From the NCBI RefSeq assembly GCF_006489205.2, contig NZ_VFYR02000005.1:124001-188000 (forward strand): a stretch of DNA of 64,000 nucleotides. Direction: 5' to 3'. The DNA comes from Brevibacterium sp. XM4083. Lineage in GTDB: Bacteria; Actinomycetota; Actinomycetes; Actinomycetales; Brevibacteriaceae. Position numbers and translations under genes: made by a program. The notes beneath the pieces are model-generated. The model searched no databases and was not told where the DNA came from. It saw only the letters and a list, made by a program, of their open reading frames with translations. Shown here in pieces: positions 17,015 through 25,255 of this stretch (positions are counted from its first letter, which is position 1; every line of letters starts with the position of its first letter).

Positions 17015-20000
17015 ATGACTTCTCAGATCCACACCGGTTCGCCGACCGGAATCGAGGCCGCACCGGTTGCCGATTGGGTGACGATCCCGGAGCTCTACGC
17101 CGATCCGTTCCCCATCTACGACCGTCTGCGGGCCGAAGGCGGAGTCCACTGGGTGCCCTCGGTCAACCGCTACCTCATCACGAGCTACGAAGCCGTCAGT
17201 GAGACCGAACACGACCAGGAGACTTACTCCGCCAACGAGAAGGGCTCGCTGCAGATCCGCGCGATGGGCCACTCGATGCTCCGCCGCGACGATCCCGAGC
17301 ACTACCCCGAGCGCCGTGCCTGGCAGACCGTCCTCAAACCCGGCTACGTCAAGCGGGTGTGGACGCAGATGTACCGCGAGGTCGCCGAAGACCTCCTCGC
17401 CGGTCTCAGGGACAAAGGAGACGGGGCAGATCTCATCTGGGACTTCGCTGCCCCCTATGCCGCAGAGACGCTGCGTCGGATGCTCGGTCTCTACAACGTC
17501 GACCAGGCCGATATGCAGCGGTGGTCGCAGACCCTCATCGACGGGGTCGGCAACTACGCCGACGATCCTGAGGTGTGGGCGAAGTGCGAACGTTCCTTCA
17601 CCGAGGTCGATGACGCGCTCGATGAGATGCTCGACTACCATCTCACGCATCGGGACGACTCCCTGCTGTCGGGTCTGCTCTCGATGCCGGGGGAGACGAT
17701 GCCGATCGAGAAGATCCGCGCGAACATCAAGATGACCATCGGCGGTGGGCTCAACGAACCGCGCGACGCCCTCGGGGTCGCCGCCTACGCGATGTTCACC
17801 CACCCCGAACAGCGGGCCGCGGCGATGGCCGATCCGTCACTGTGGCCGACGGTGTTCGAGGAGACCATTCGGTGGATCGCCCCCATCGGCATGTACTCGC
17901 GCCAGGTCACCCACGACACCGTCCTCGCCGGCACCCCGCTGCCCGCCGGTGCCCAGCTGGGCATCTGCGTGCTGTCGGCGAACCGGGACGAGAGCATCTG
18001 GACCGATGCCCACACCTTCAACATCCACCGGGAGGTCAAGCCGCACCTCGCCTTCAGCAAGGGCGTGCACGTGTGCCTGGGCAACTGGGCGGCCCGGTCG
18101 GAGATCGCCGAGGTGGCGCTGCCCCTGCTCTTCAACAGCCTGGGAGGACTCGACATCGACGAGAGCCGGGAGACCCGCATCGGCGGCTGGGTGTTCCGCG
18201 GAATGCTCTCCCTGCCGATCACGTGGACCTCCGCCAGCCGCACCCCCGACTACGGTGCCGCCCACACCGGCGCCACCGCCTCGGCGACGGAGAAGGACAA
18301 GGGGCCGGGCCCGCGGATCGCGATCGTCGGCTCGGGACCCTCCGGGTGCTTCAGTGCGAAGGAGATCCTCCGCCGGGTGCCCGGCTCCGCGGTCGACGTC
18401 TACGACCGGCTCCCCGTGCCCTACGGCCTCCTCCGCTACGGGGTCGCTGCCGACCATCAGGGCACGAAGTCCGTCGAGACGCAGTTCGACAAGCTCTTCG
18501 CCGACCCGCGGGCCCGGTTCATCGGCAACACCGAACTCGGTCGGGACGTCAGCCTCGACGAACTCAAGGCGAACTACGACTCCGTCGTGCTCGCCAGCGG
18601 ACTCTCCCACGATCGGGCACTCGAGGTCCCCGGTGCCGAGCTCGACGGCGTCTACGGGGCCGGCCGGATCACGCGCCTGCTCAACGGGCATCCCGACGAG
18701 GAGTTCGCTGACGAGGTCCTCCCACGGCTCGGGGCGCGGATCGCCGTCGTCGGTCAGGGCAACGTCGCCGTCGACATCATCCGCCTGCTCACCTGCGAGT
18801 CCTCAGCACTCGAGGGCAGCGACATCGACGACCGCATCCATTCCCGGCTGCGCAACGATGTCTCCCGCATCGATGTCATCGGCCGCTCGGGCGCGACGGC
18901 GGCGAAGTTCGATCCCGTGATGATCCGCGAACTCGCCCGGACCCCCGGCCTCCGCCATGTCCTCCACGGCGTCGATCTCGACTCCACGGCACCGGGCAAG
19001 GATGCGAAGCTCGACGCCCTCCGCGATCTCGGCGCCGCCAACGGCGGCCCGGCGGCGATCGAGGTCCACTGGTGGTTCGGTGCGACCCCGCAGGCGATCA
19101 CCGGAGACACTGCCGTGGCCGGCATCGACGTCGATATCTCCGGGTCCGCCGTCCGCCTCGACGTCGACTCGGTGATCTCGGCGATCGGATTCGTCCGTGA
19201 CATCCCGACGATCGGGCAGCTCGGGATCTGTCCGGTCTCCCCGATCCCCGGTGACGGCAGGATCGATGACCGGCTCTTCGCGATCGGCTGGCTCAAGGGC
19301 AACGGTCGGGGGACGATCCCCGACCAGCGCACCGAGGCGAAGGCCCTCGCCGCGCTCATCTCCGCCGAGGTCGACGCCGGGACGATCACCGTCGGCGCCA
19401 CCGGCCTCGACCCCCGGGACGGGGCCACCGACTTCGACGGATGGCGTCGCATCGACCTGCGCGAGCGCCTCGGCGCCGGCCTCGGACGGTGTCGGTCGAA
19501 GATCACCGCGCGACACGAGTTGCTCGAGGCGGCCCGGGACGCCAGCCTCGACGCGCAGCTGACGGTCGCCTCGGCGAGTACGAGCAGTGATCTGGCCCCC
19601 GATGTGCCGCTGACGATCCTCTTCGGAACGGAATCGGGCAATGCCGAACTCGTCGCCGAGGAGCTCGGAATGTTCCTCGGCGAACGCGACGACCTCGTCA
19701 TCTCCGATCTCGCCGCGGTCGATCCGACTGAACTCGACCCCACACGGTTCCACCTCATCGTGTGCTCGACCTACGGCGACGGAGACGTCCCGAGCTCGGC
19801 GGCGGACTTCTTCGCCCGCCTCCACGATGACGACGTTGACTGCGCCGGGATGCGCTTCGCGGTCTTCGGGATGGGCGATGCCAGCTACACGAAGACGTAT
19901 TCGCGGGGCAGCGAACGCCTCACCGAAGCCCTCGAGGCCACGGGCGCGGTCCGGGTCGGCGAGTACGGACGCCACGATGCCGGCGGCACCGTGCCGGCGG

Positions 20001-20068
20001 CCGAGGCGGCCTGCGAATGGGCGGAAGGAGTGCTGACGAACCTCACGACAGAACTCTCCCCGGCCTGA
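17015..20068 (+). CDS. Three-domain self-sufficient cytochrome P450: P450 / adrenodoxin-reductase-like / flavodoxin fusion
   Basis: One uninterrupted 1017-residue frame holds a full electron-transfer chain. Residues about 1-410 are a P450: ExxR is E283-R286, and the haem-ligand loop is FSKGVHVCLG with Cys354. Residues about 430-850 resemble adrenodoxin reductase/FprA: FAD motif GSGPSG at 439-444 and the NADPH-site motif GQGNVAVD at 580-587. Residues about 865-1010 are flavodoxin: the FMN loop FGTESGNAE starts at 870 and STYGDGDVP follows. Electrons should run NADPH to FAD to FMN to haem. The I-helix reads GGGLNEPRD (243-251), without the usual acid-Thr pair. A strong GAGGGGGAAG site fixes the start. 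Between a LysR gene and an MHS transporter, it probably attacks an imported, perhaps aromatic, acid (inference). Confidence 0.92.
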   Translation: MTSQIHTGSPTGIEAAPVADWVTIPELYADPFPIYDRLRAEGGVHWVPSVNRYLITSYEAVSETEHDQETYSANEKGSLQIRAMGHSMLRRDDPEHYPERRAWQTVLKPGYVKRVWTQMYREVAEDLLAGLRDKGDGADLIWDFAAPYAAETLRRMLGLYNVDQADMQRWSQTLIDGVGNYADDPEVWAKCERSFTEVDDALDEMLDYHLTHRDDSLLSGLLSMPGETMPIEKIRANIKMTIGGGLNEPRDALGVAAYAMFTHPEQRAAAMADPSLWPTVFEETIRWIAPIGMYSRQVTHDTVLAGTPLPAGAQLGICVLSANRDESIWTDAHTFNIHREVKPHLAFSKGVHVCLGNWAARSEIAEVALPLLFNSLGGLDIDESRETRIGGWVFRGMLSLPITWTSASRTPDYGAAHTGATASATEKDKGPGPRIAIVGSGPSGCFSAKEILRRVPGSAVDVYDRLPVPYGLLRYGVAADHQGTKSVETQFDKLFADPRARFIGNTELGRDVSLDELKANYDSVVLASGLSHDRALEVPGAELDGVYGAGRITRLLNGHPDEEFADEVLPRLGARIAVVGQGNVAVDIIRLLTCESSALEGSDIDDRIHSRLRNDVSRIDVIGRSGATAAKFDPVMIRELARTPGLRHVLHGVDLDSTAPGKDAKLDALRDLGAANGGPAAIEVHWWFGATPQAITGDTAVAGIDVDISGSAVRLDVDSVISAIGFVRDIPTIGQLGICPVSPIPGDGRIDDRLFAIGWLKGNGRGTIPDQRTEAKALAALISAEVDAGTITVGATGLDPRDGATDFDGWRRIDLRERLGAGLGRCRSKITARHELLEAARDASLDAQLTVASASTSSDLAPDVPLTILFGTESGNAELVAEELGMFLGERDDLVISDLAAVDPTELDPTRFHLIVCSTYGDGDVPSSAADFFARLHDDDVDCAGMRFAVFGMGDASYTKTYSRGSERLTEALEATGAVRVGEYGRHDAGGTVPAAEAACEWAEGVLTNLTTELSPA

Positions 20069-20096
20069 TCTGCCGCACAGCCCAGCCCCGCTGCGA

Positions 20097-20121
20097 GCCC
20101 GCCCCCGCACCAGGGGCGGGC
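20097..20121 (+). terminator. GC-rich hairpin after the P450 fusion gene
   Basis: Perfect 9-base arms (GCCCGCCCC and its complement) around 7 bases, 28 bases after the stop and 34 before the transporter start. There is no T-run; it may only partly terminate and so tune transporter expression, or protect the upstream message. Confidence 0.5.
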
Positions 20122-20155
20122 ATTCCCCGACCCTCACCTGAACAAGGACGTTCAC

Positions 20156-21508
20156 ATGACTGCGACACCTGCACTCACCACCCCTGCCCAGAAGCGAAAC
20201 CAGCGGAAGGTCGCGTTCGCCGCGGTCATCGGCACGACGATCGAGTGGTACGACTACTTCACGTACTCGACGGCGGCCGCGCTCGTCTTCGCCCAGCTCT
20301 ACTTCGCCCCCGCCGGGGAGGCGATCGGACAGATGCTCGCCTTCGCGACGATCGGCATCTCCTTCCTCTTCCGCCCGCTCGGGGCGTTCCTCTCCGGGCA
20401 CTTCGGCGACAAGCTGGGGCGCCGCTTCATCCTCGTCGTCACGCTCGTGACGATGGGTGTGGCGACCGCGCTCATCGGACTCATCCCCACGTACGAGACG
20501 ATCGGCGTGACCGCACCGATCCTCCTCATCCTCCTGCGCATCATCCAGGGTCTGTCCGCCGGCGGCGAATGGGGCGGGGCGGCGCTGCTGGCCGTCGAAC
20601 ACGCCGACGCCGACAAGCGGGGACGGGCCGGATGCTACCCGCAGCTCGGGGTGCCGCTGGGCATGCTGCTGTCCTCGGGCGTCATCGCGATCATGACCGG
20701 TGTCATCTCGCCCGGTGACGCGTTCATGGAATGGGGCTGGAGGATTCCGTTCCTGCTGTCCGTCGTGCTCATCGGCATCGGCTACTGGGTGCGCCGCTCG
20801 GTCGAGGACACTCCCGTGTTCAAGGAGATCCAGGTCGAAGCGGCCAAGCGCAAGGCGCCGATCATCGACCTGTTCCGCAAGCACTGGCTGCTCGTCATCG
20901 TCGCCGCCCTGATCTTCGCCGGCAACAATGCCAGCGGCTACATGACCACTGGCGGATTCGTCACGAAGTACGCGACCGATCCCGTCGGCTTCGCACCGAC
21001 TCAGGTGCTGCTGGCGATCACCTTCGGGTCGTTCGTCTGGCTCATCTCCACCGCAGTCTCCGGCGTCCTGGCCGATCGGATCGGGCGCGTGCGCACGTAT
21101 GTCATCGGGTTCATCGTCCTCATCGTCACGGCGTTCCCGCTGTTCTGGCTCATCGACACCGGCAACCTCGGCCTGCTCTACCTCGCCCTCGGGGTGTTCT
21201 CCATCGGGCTCGGCCTCTCCTACGGTCCGCAGGCCGCGCTCTACGTCGAGCTCTTCCCCGCCTCGATCCGCTTCAGCGGCGTGGCGATCTCCTATGCGCT
21301 CGGCGCCGTGCTCGGCGGGGCCTTCGCTCCGACGATCGCGCAGGCGCTGCTGCAGGCGACCGGAACGACGGCTTCGGTCTCGCTCTACCTCGTCATCATG
21401 GCGGCGATCTCGCTGCTCGCCGTCTCCGTCGTCCGCGACCGCCGCGGCATCGACCTGTCCGTGGGCAACGAAGAGGAGCAGGCGACCGGAGTGTGGCGCC
21501 GCCGCTGA
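20156..21508 (+). CDS. MFS transporter, metabolite:H+ symporter (MHS) family, of the P450 module
   Basis: A 450-residue MHS major facilitator with 12 predicted helices. Motifs: IEWYDYFTYSTAAALVF in helix 1, SGHFGDKLGRRF after helix 2, IIQGLSAGGEWGGAALLAVEHA in helix 4 and its loop, EWGWRIPFLLS after helix 6 and LADRIGRVRTY after helix 8. It probably imports the substrate of the P450 fusion encoded 87 bases upstream by proton symport. MHS members carry shikimate, aromatic acids, citrate, alpha-ketoglutarate or osmolytes, so an acidic substrate is likely. The start has AAGGA about 9 bases upstream. A hairpin closes the gene before the convergent response regulator. Confidence 0.9.
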   Translation: MTATPALTTPAQKRNQRKVAFAAVIGTTIEWYDYFTYSTAAALVFAQLYFAPAGEAIGQMLAFATIGISFLFRPLGAFLSGHFGDKLGRRFILVVTLVTMGVATALIGLIPTYETIGVTAPILLILLRIIQGLSAGGEWGGAALLAVEHADADKRGRAGCYPQLGVPLGMLLSSGVIAIMTGVISPGDAFMEWGWRIPFLLSVVLIGIGYWVRRSVEDTPVFKEIQVEAAKRKAPIIDLFRKHWLLVIVAALIFAGNNASGYMTTGGFVTKYATDPVGFAPTQVLLAITFGSFVWLISTAVSGVLADRIGRVRTYVIGFIVLIVTAFPLFWLIDTGNLGLLYLALGVFSIGLGLSYGPQAALYVELFPASIRFSGVAISYALGAVLGGAFAPTIAQALLQATGTTASVSLYLVIMAAISLLAVSVVRDRRGIDLSVGNEEEQATGVWRRR

Positions 21509-21515
21509 CCTCGCC

Positions 21516-21546
21516 GAGGCGGCCGTCCGTGCCGGGCGGCCGCCTC
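21516..21546. terminator. Bidirectional hairpin terminator
   Basis: Perfect 10-base arms (GAGGCGGCCG and its complement) around 11 bases, between the convergent MHS and response-regulator genes. Confidence 0.7.
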
Positions 21547-21555
21547 GTTGGTCGG

Positions 21556-22260
21556 TCAGTGCGGCCGGTCGCCGAGGTGGGGCGGCATGGGCCGTGTCAC
21601 CCGGGCCCGCTCGACGAGCACGGCGATGCGCACGCGGTTGTTCGTGTCGAGTTTGATGTTGATCCGGTTGAGATGGGTCTTCACCGTCGCCGGACTCATG
21701 AACGTCGCCTCGGCGATCTCCTGGTTCGACAATCCATCGGCGACGAGCACGGCGATCTGAAGCTCTCGTTCGGTGAGGGCGGCGAGCTGCTCCTCGGCCG
21801 CGCGCTGGCTGCGCTGGTCGGGATTCGCCGTGACCTTCTTGATCATCCGCTTCGTCGCCTGCGGGGAGAGGAAGGACTCTCCGTCATGGATACGGCGGAT
21901 CGCCTCGGCGAGGGCAGTGGGACCGATGTCCTTGAGGATGTACCCGACGGCGCCGGCATCGAGGGCACGGAAGAGATAGTCGTCGGTGTCGAAGCTCGTC
22001 AGCGCCACGACCTTCGGCGGACGCACGCCGTTTGTGAGGCGCTCCATGGCCTCGATGCCGCCGATGCCGGGCATGCGGATGTCCATGAGGACGAGATCGG
22101 GGAAGTGGAGCGCAACCTTCTCCAGCGCTTCTTCTCCGCTGTGGGCCGATCCGACGACGTCGATGTCCGGGGCCGCGTCGAGGATTCCCCTGATCCCGGT
22201 GACGACCATCTGATCGTCGTCGACGACGATGACGCGGATGGGTGCGGCGGTCTCGGTCAT
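21556..22260 (-). CDS. NarL/FixJ-family two-component response regulator
   Basis: A 234-residue response regulator. The receiver domain (residues about 8-125) has the acidic pocket VVDDDQ and phosphate acceptor Asp60 in LVLMDIRMPG, with the conserved Lys in GYILKDIGP. The LuxR-type helix-turn-helix (about 168-225) has LTERELQIAVLVADGLSNQEIAE and SPATVKTHLNRINIKL. The ATG at 22260 is chosen because MTETAAP leads directly into the receiver and TAGTGT lies 7 bases before it. The cognate kinase is the gene 69 bases upstream on the same strand, but a hairpin separates them, so the regulator can be made from its own promoter. Target genes are unknown. Confidence 0.92.
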   Translation of the reverse strand: MTETAAPIRVIVVDDDQMVVTGIRGILDAAPDIDVVGSAHSGEEALEKVALHFPDLVLMDIRMPGIGGIEAMERLTNGVRPPKVVALTSFDTDDYLFRALDAGAVGYILKDIGPTALAEAIRRIHDGESFLSPQATKRMIKKVTANPDQRSQRAAEEQLAALTERELQIAVLVADGLSNQEIAEATFMSPATVKTHLNRINIKLDTNNRVRIAVLVERARVTRPMPPHLGDRPH

Positions 22261-22267
22261 GAGCGCA

Positions 22268-22273
22268 ACACTA
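22268..22273 (-). promoter_or_regulatory. Leaderless-type -10 element of the response regulator gene
   Basis: TAGTGT on the minus strand, 7 bases before the ATG at 22260 and directly beside the kinase-terminating hairpin. Confidence 0.45.
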
Positions 22274-22318
22274 CCGGAGGCCCACGACACCGCGAGTCCG
22301 GTGCCGCAGGGCCTCCGG
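22274..22318 (-). terminator. Hairpin between kinase and response regulator genes
   Basis: Perfect 10-base arms (CCGGAGGCCC and its complement) around a 25-base loop, starting 12 bases after the kinase stop codon. Confidence 0.5.
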
Positions 22319-22329
22319 TCGACCCGGAC

Positions 22330-24018
22330 TCACCCCCGGCGGGGGAACGGCGGCAGCGACACGTCGACGACGAACTGGCCGTCCCGGACGCCGATGTCCG
22401 CGGTGCCGTCGAGCATCGCCGCCCGCTCCCGAATCCCTTCGAGCCCGGCCCCCGAGCCCGTTGAGGACAGGCCGTGCCGGCCCACCGCCGGCGAGGGATC
22501 ACCGGGCGTGAACGGCAGGGTCGACGGTCGGGGCGGAATCACCTCGGCGCGGGCATCACGGGGCTCACCCGGCCGACCGGCCTGCGGGGCGGGATTGGCG
22601 ATGACGATTCGGGCCCCGCTGTCGGCCGACACACCGACGTCGACGGTGACAGGAGCGCCCGGGGCATGCTTGATCGCGTTCGTCAGGGACTCCTGGACGA
22701 TCCGATAGACCGCCCGGTCGAAGACCGTCGACGCCGCCTCGACGTCCTGGATGATGATCGAGGGCCGAATGACGGTTCCAGTCGCCTGCACGGAGGCGAT
22801 GAGCTGCGGAATCGACTGCATGGACGCCAGGCTCGGGGGAGTGGACTGCTCCTTCTTCGGACCGGTGCCCGTCAGCGTTCCCTCCCGCACCCCGCCGACC
22901 AGATGACGCAGGTCTTCGAGAGAGGCGTGGGCCTCCTGACGCAGCGCCGAGGCGGTCGAGGCGACATCCGAATCGCCCTTCCCGCCGACCTCGAGGGCAC
23001 CACTGTGCAGGGAGATCACCGAGAGCCGATGGGAGAGCGTGTCGTGGAGCTCGCGGGCGAGCAGCTCACGCTCGGACTGCCGGGCGAGCTCGGCGCTCAG
23101 CGCTTCATTGCGCTGCGCCTCGTGCGAGGCGAACGCCTCAACGGACTTCATCCGCCGGGTGCGGCGGAGGAGGAAGCCGACCCCGAGGCTGATGCCGAGA
23201 GCGAGCAGACCGATGGCGATCGTCACCCCGTCGACGGCCAGTCCCAGATCGCGCGGCGGAGCAGGCGTCGTGACATTGCCGGGGGTGGAGCCGGAGGTGA
23301 TGAAGAGGAAGCTGAACGGGTTGAGCGCGGTCGGCAGCAGGCACATGCGCACGATCGCGAGGACAGTCACGCCGGATCCGACGATCGCAGCGGTCGCTGC
23401 CGAGCGGCGGGTGCCGCGGATGATGAGGTGGAACATGCCGATGAGCATGAGCAGGCAGTCGCCCCAGGCCAAAGCCAGTCCGAGCCCGACGGCGAACGGC
23501 ACCCACGGCCATTTCCGGCGCACGAACACCGTGCCCCACAGGGGGAGCAGGAAGAGGACGACGAGCACGCCGATGACACTGACCACGCCGGCCTCGAACG
23601 CCCACGTGTTCGCGACGAGCGCCATCACCGACTGCAGATAGCCGATGGCGAAGAGCACGATGCTGACGAGGATGCTCAGGGTTACCGACAGCCAGCGGGG
23701 CATGCGTGTCCGTTGGGGCGGGGTGAATGCCGGCCCGGTCTCGGGTGTGTGCGCCGGCGGCATGCTCGGCTGCTGGCCCGGCCGCGGTGGGACGCTGAGG
23801 CCGGGACGCCTCGGCGCCTCCGGATGCGGCGTCGGGGTCGACCCGTGGCCGGCCGACATCGGACCGGGGTGCGGCGACCGTCCGCGCTGGGGCGGGAGGG
23901 CACCGCGCTCAGGCGGGAGGGCACCGTGCTGCGGCGGCTGCGACCCGCCGGCAGTCGGCTGCCCGTCGCGCTGAGGCGGCTGTGGCCCGCGCTGCGGCGG
24001 GAGTGGATGACCTGACAC
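22330..24018 (-). CDS. Sensor histidine kinase of the NarL-partner (HisKA_3) family
   Basis: A 562-residue kinase from a GTG start at 24018. Residues 1-105 are a Pro/Gln/Arg-rich cytoplasmic segment with loose PPQRG repeats. Residues about 110-285 give several membrane helices without a large outer loop. The dimerisation/phospho-acceptor helix is LLARELHDTLSHRLSVISLH with His325, and the ATPase part shows VQESLTNAIKHAPG (N box) and GSGAGLEGIRERAAML (G box). A long Pro-rich insert lies between the N and G boxes. The start is uncertain: the frame is open to 24159, and no good ribosome site is seen. Partner of the response regulator just downstream. The sensed signal is unknown, perhaps membrane-related. 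Confidence 0.87.
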   Translation of the reverse strand: MSGHPLPPQRGPQPPQRDGQPTAGGSQPPQHGALPPERGALPPQRGRSPHPGPMSAGHGSTPTPHPEAPRRPGLSVPPRPGQQPSMPPAHTPETGPAFTPPQRTRMPRWLSVTLSILVSIVLFAIGYLQSVMALVANTWAFEAGVVSVIGVLVVLFLLPLWGTVFVRRKWPWVPFAVGLGLALAWGDCLLMLIGMFHLIIRGTRRSAATAAIVGSGVTVLAIVRMCLLPTALNPFSFLFITSGSTPGNVTTPAPPRDLGLAVDGVTIAIGLLALGISLGVGFLLRRTRRMKSVEAFASHEAQRNEALSAELARQSERELLARELHDTLSHRLSVISLHSGALEVGGKGDSDVASTASALRQEAHASLEDLRHLVGGVREGTLTGTGPKKEQSTPPSLASMQSIPQLIASVQATGTVIRPSIIIQDVEAASTVFDRAVYRIVQESLTNAIKHAPGAPVTVDVGVSADSGARIVIANPAPQAGRPGEPRDARAEVIPPRPSTLPFTPGDPSPAVGRHGLSSTGSGAGLEGIRERAAMLDGTADIGVRDGQFVVDVSLPPFPRRG

Positions 24019-24203
24019 AGAAGAATCGTAACGGGACGGTCTGACACGCGTAGTCCACCGATCGGGTCGCGCGGCCTCCACCGATCGGCTAACCCGATCG
24101 AGCCGATGGGCGGACGCGGCCGGTTCGGTGCTGATCGAAGCTGGGTGGGTCACAATCACCCGCTTCGCCGGTCGCCTCGGGCGGCGAAGCTCCCACTGAG
24201 CCT

Positions 24204-24223
24204 CCGGTGTCGAACGACACCGG
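24204..24223. promoter_or_regulatory. Inverted repeat CCGGTGTCG-AA-CGACACCGG
   Basis: Perfect 9-base arms around 2 bases, 31 bases before the DUF4352 gene start, between it and the divergent kinase gene. Either an operator or a hairpin in the leader of the DUF4352 message. Confidence 0.5.
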
Positions 24224-24254
24224 TCCAGGCCACCTCAGCCGATCAAGGAGCGCC

Positions 24255-25145
24255 ATGTCGAACCCGCAGAACCCTCAGCAGCCCGGACCCCAGCAGCCGC
24301 GTCCCCAGCAGCCCGGCCAGCCATCCCACCAGGGGCATCCGCAGGCGGGGCAGCCGATGCAGCCGCAGTATGTCTCTCCGTACCCGAACGTCCAGGGCGG
24401 CTACGCTCCCGCGGGCACCGGACCCCAGCAGTCGGCGCCCCACGGCCAGCCTGCTTACGCCCCGGCGTTCGGACAGCCCGGGCCGCCGAACGGCCAGAAG
24501 CCCGCGAAGCAGAAGAAGCCGCTCCTCAAGCGCTGGTGGTTCTGGCTCATCGTCATCGTCGTCGTCATCATGCTCATCAACGCCATCAACGGCGGAGGCG
24601 GCGACACCACCGAGGACACCGGGTCGACGACGTCGCAGGAAGGCAGCGAGGCGGGCTCCGCCGAGGAGAACAACGCCGAGGAGCAGCCCGCCGAGGAGAA
24701 CGGCACGGAAGGCCAGCCCGCCGAGGACAAAGCCGCCGCGCCCGCCGAGTACGGCATGGGTGACGCCGTCGCCGCCGACGGGTGGGAGATCACCGTCGAC
24801 AAGGTCGAGGACGGCGTCTCGACGGTCGGCAGCGAATACCTCAACACGAAGGCTCAGGGGCAGTTCGTCAAGGTGTCGGTTTCCGTGAAGAACACGACGT
24901 CAGAGCCGGCGTTCTTCTACGAGGACAACATCAAGCTCGGCGATGACAAGGGCAACGCGTACTCCTCCGATTCGGAGGCCGGGCTCTACGCCGATGAGGA
25001 CTCGATTCTCTTCCTCGAGGAGATCAACCCCGGCAACACCGCTGAAGGCGTCCTCGTCTTCGATGTGCCCAAGGACGTCAGCCCCGACCGGCTCACGTTC
25101 GCAGGCGGAATCTTCTCCGATCCCGTGGAGATCTCCCTGAAGTGA
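24255..25145 (+). CDS. Membrane-anchored DUF4352 (telokin-like) protein with Pro/Gln-rich cytoplasmic tail
   Basis: A 296-residue protein. Residues 1-90 are cytoplasmic and very rich in Pro, Gln and Gly (QQPGPQQPRPQQPGQP). A Lys-rich stop follows, then one membrane helix at about 94-111, and an acidic Glu/Ala linker at 117-170. The external domain (about 175-296) looks like the DUF4352 beta-sandwich: GDAVAADGWEITVDKVE, FVKVSVSVKNTTSEPAFFYEDNIKL and AEGVLVFDVPKDVSP. Such lipoprotein or membrane-anchored domains are common in Gram-positive bacteria; their role is mostly unknown. CAAGGAG is close to the ATG. It is divergent from the two-component pair, so it could be a target or accessory of that system (inference). 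Confidence 0.82.
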   Translation: MSNPQNPQQPGPQQPRPQQPGQPSHQGHPQAGQPMQPQYVSPYPNVQGGYAPAGTGPQQSAPHGQPAYAPAFGQPGPPNGQKPAKQKKPLLKRWWFWLIVIVVVIMLINAINGGGGDTTEDTGSTTSQEGSEAGSAEENNAEEQPAEENGTEGQPAEDKAAAPAEYGMGDAVAADGWEITVDKVEDGVSTVGSEYLNTKAQGQFVKVSVSVKNTTSEPAFFYEDNIKLGDDKGNAYSSDSEAGLYADEDSILFLEEINPGNTAEGVLVFDVPKDVSPDRLTFAGGIFSDPVEISLK

Positions 25146-25170
25146 TGCCCTCGCCGAGGTGACCGCTCCC

Positions 25171-25219
25171 CAGCCGGCACCGGTCCGGTCCGGTCCTCGG
25201 GCCGGACCGGTGCCGGCTG
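25171..25219. terminator. Bidirectional hairpin with perfect 18-base arms
   Basis: Arms 25171-25188 and 25202-25219 are exact complements around 13 bases, between the convergent DUF4352 and fructosamine kinase genes. Confidence 0.85.
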
Positions 25220-25255
25220 CTCGAGCCGGTGTGGAGAGTGATGGGCCGCCGATGC

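Noticed and set aside
20097..20121. A riboswitch between the P450 fusion and the MHS gene
   Set aside because: Only one simple GC hairpin is present, without conserved riboswitch cores.
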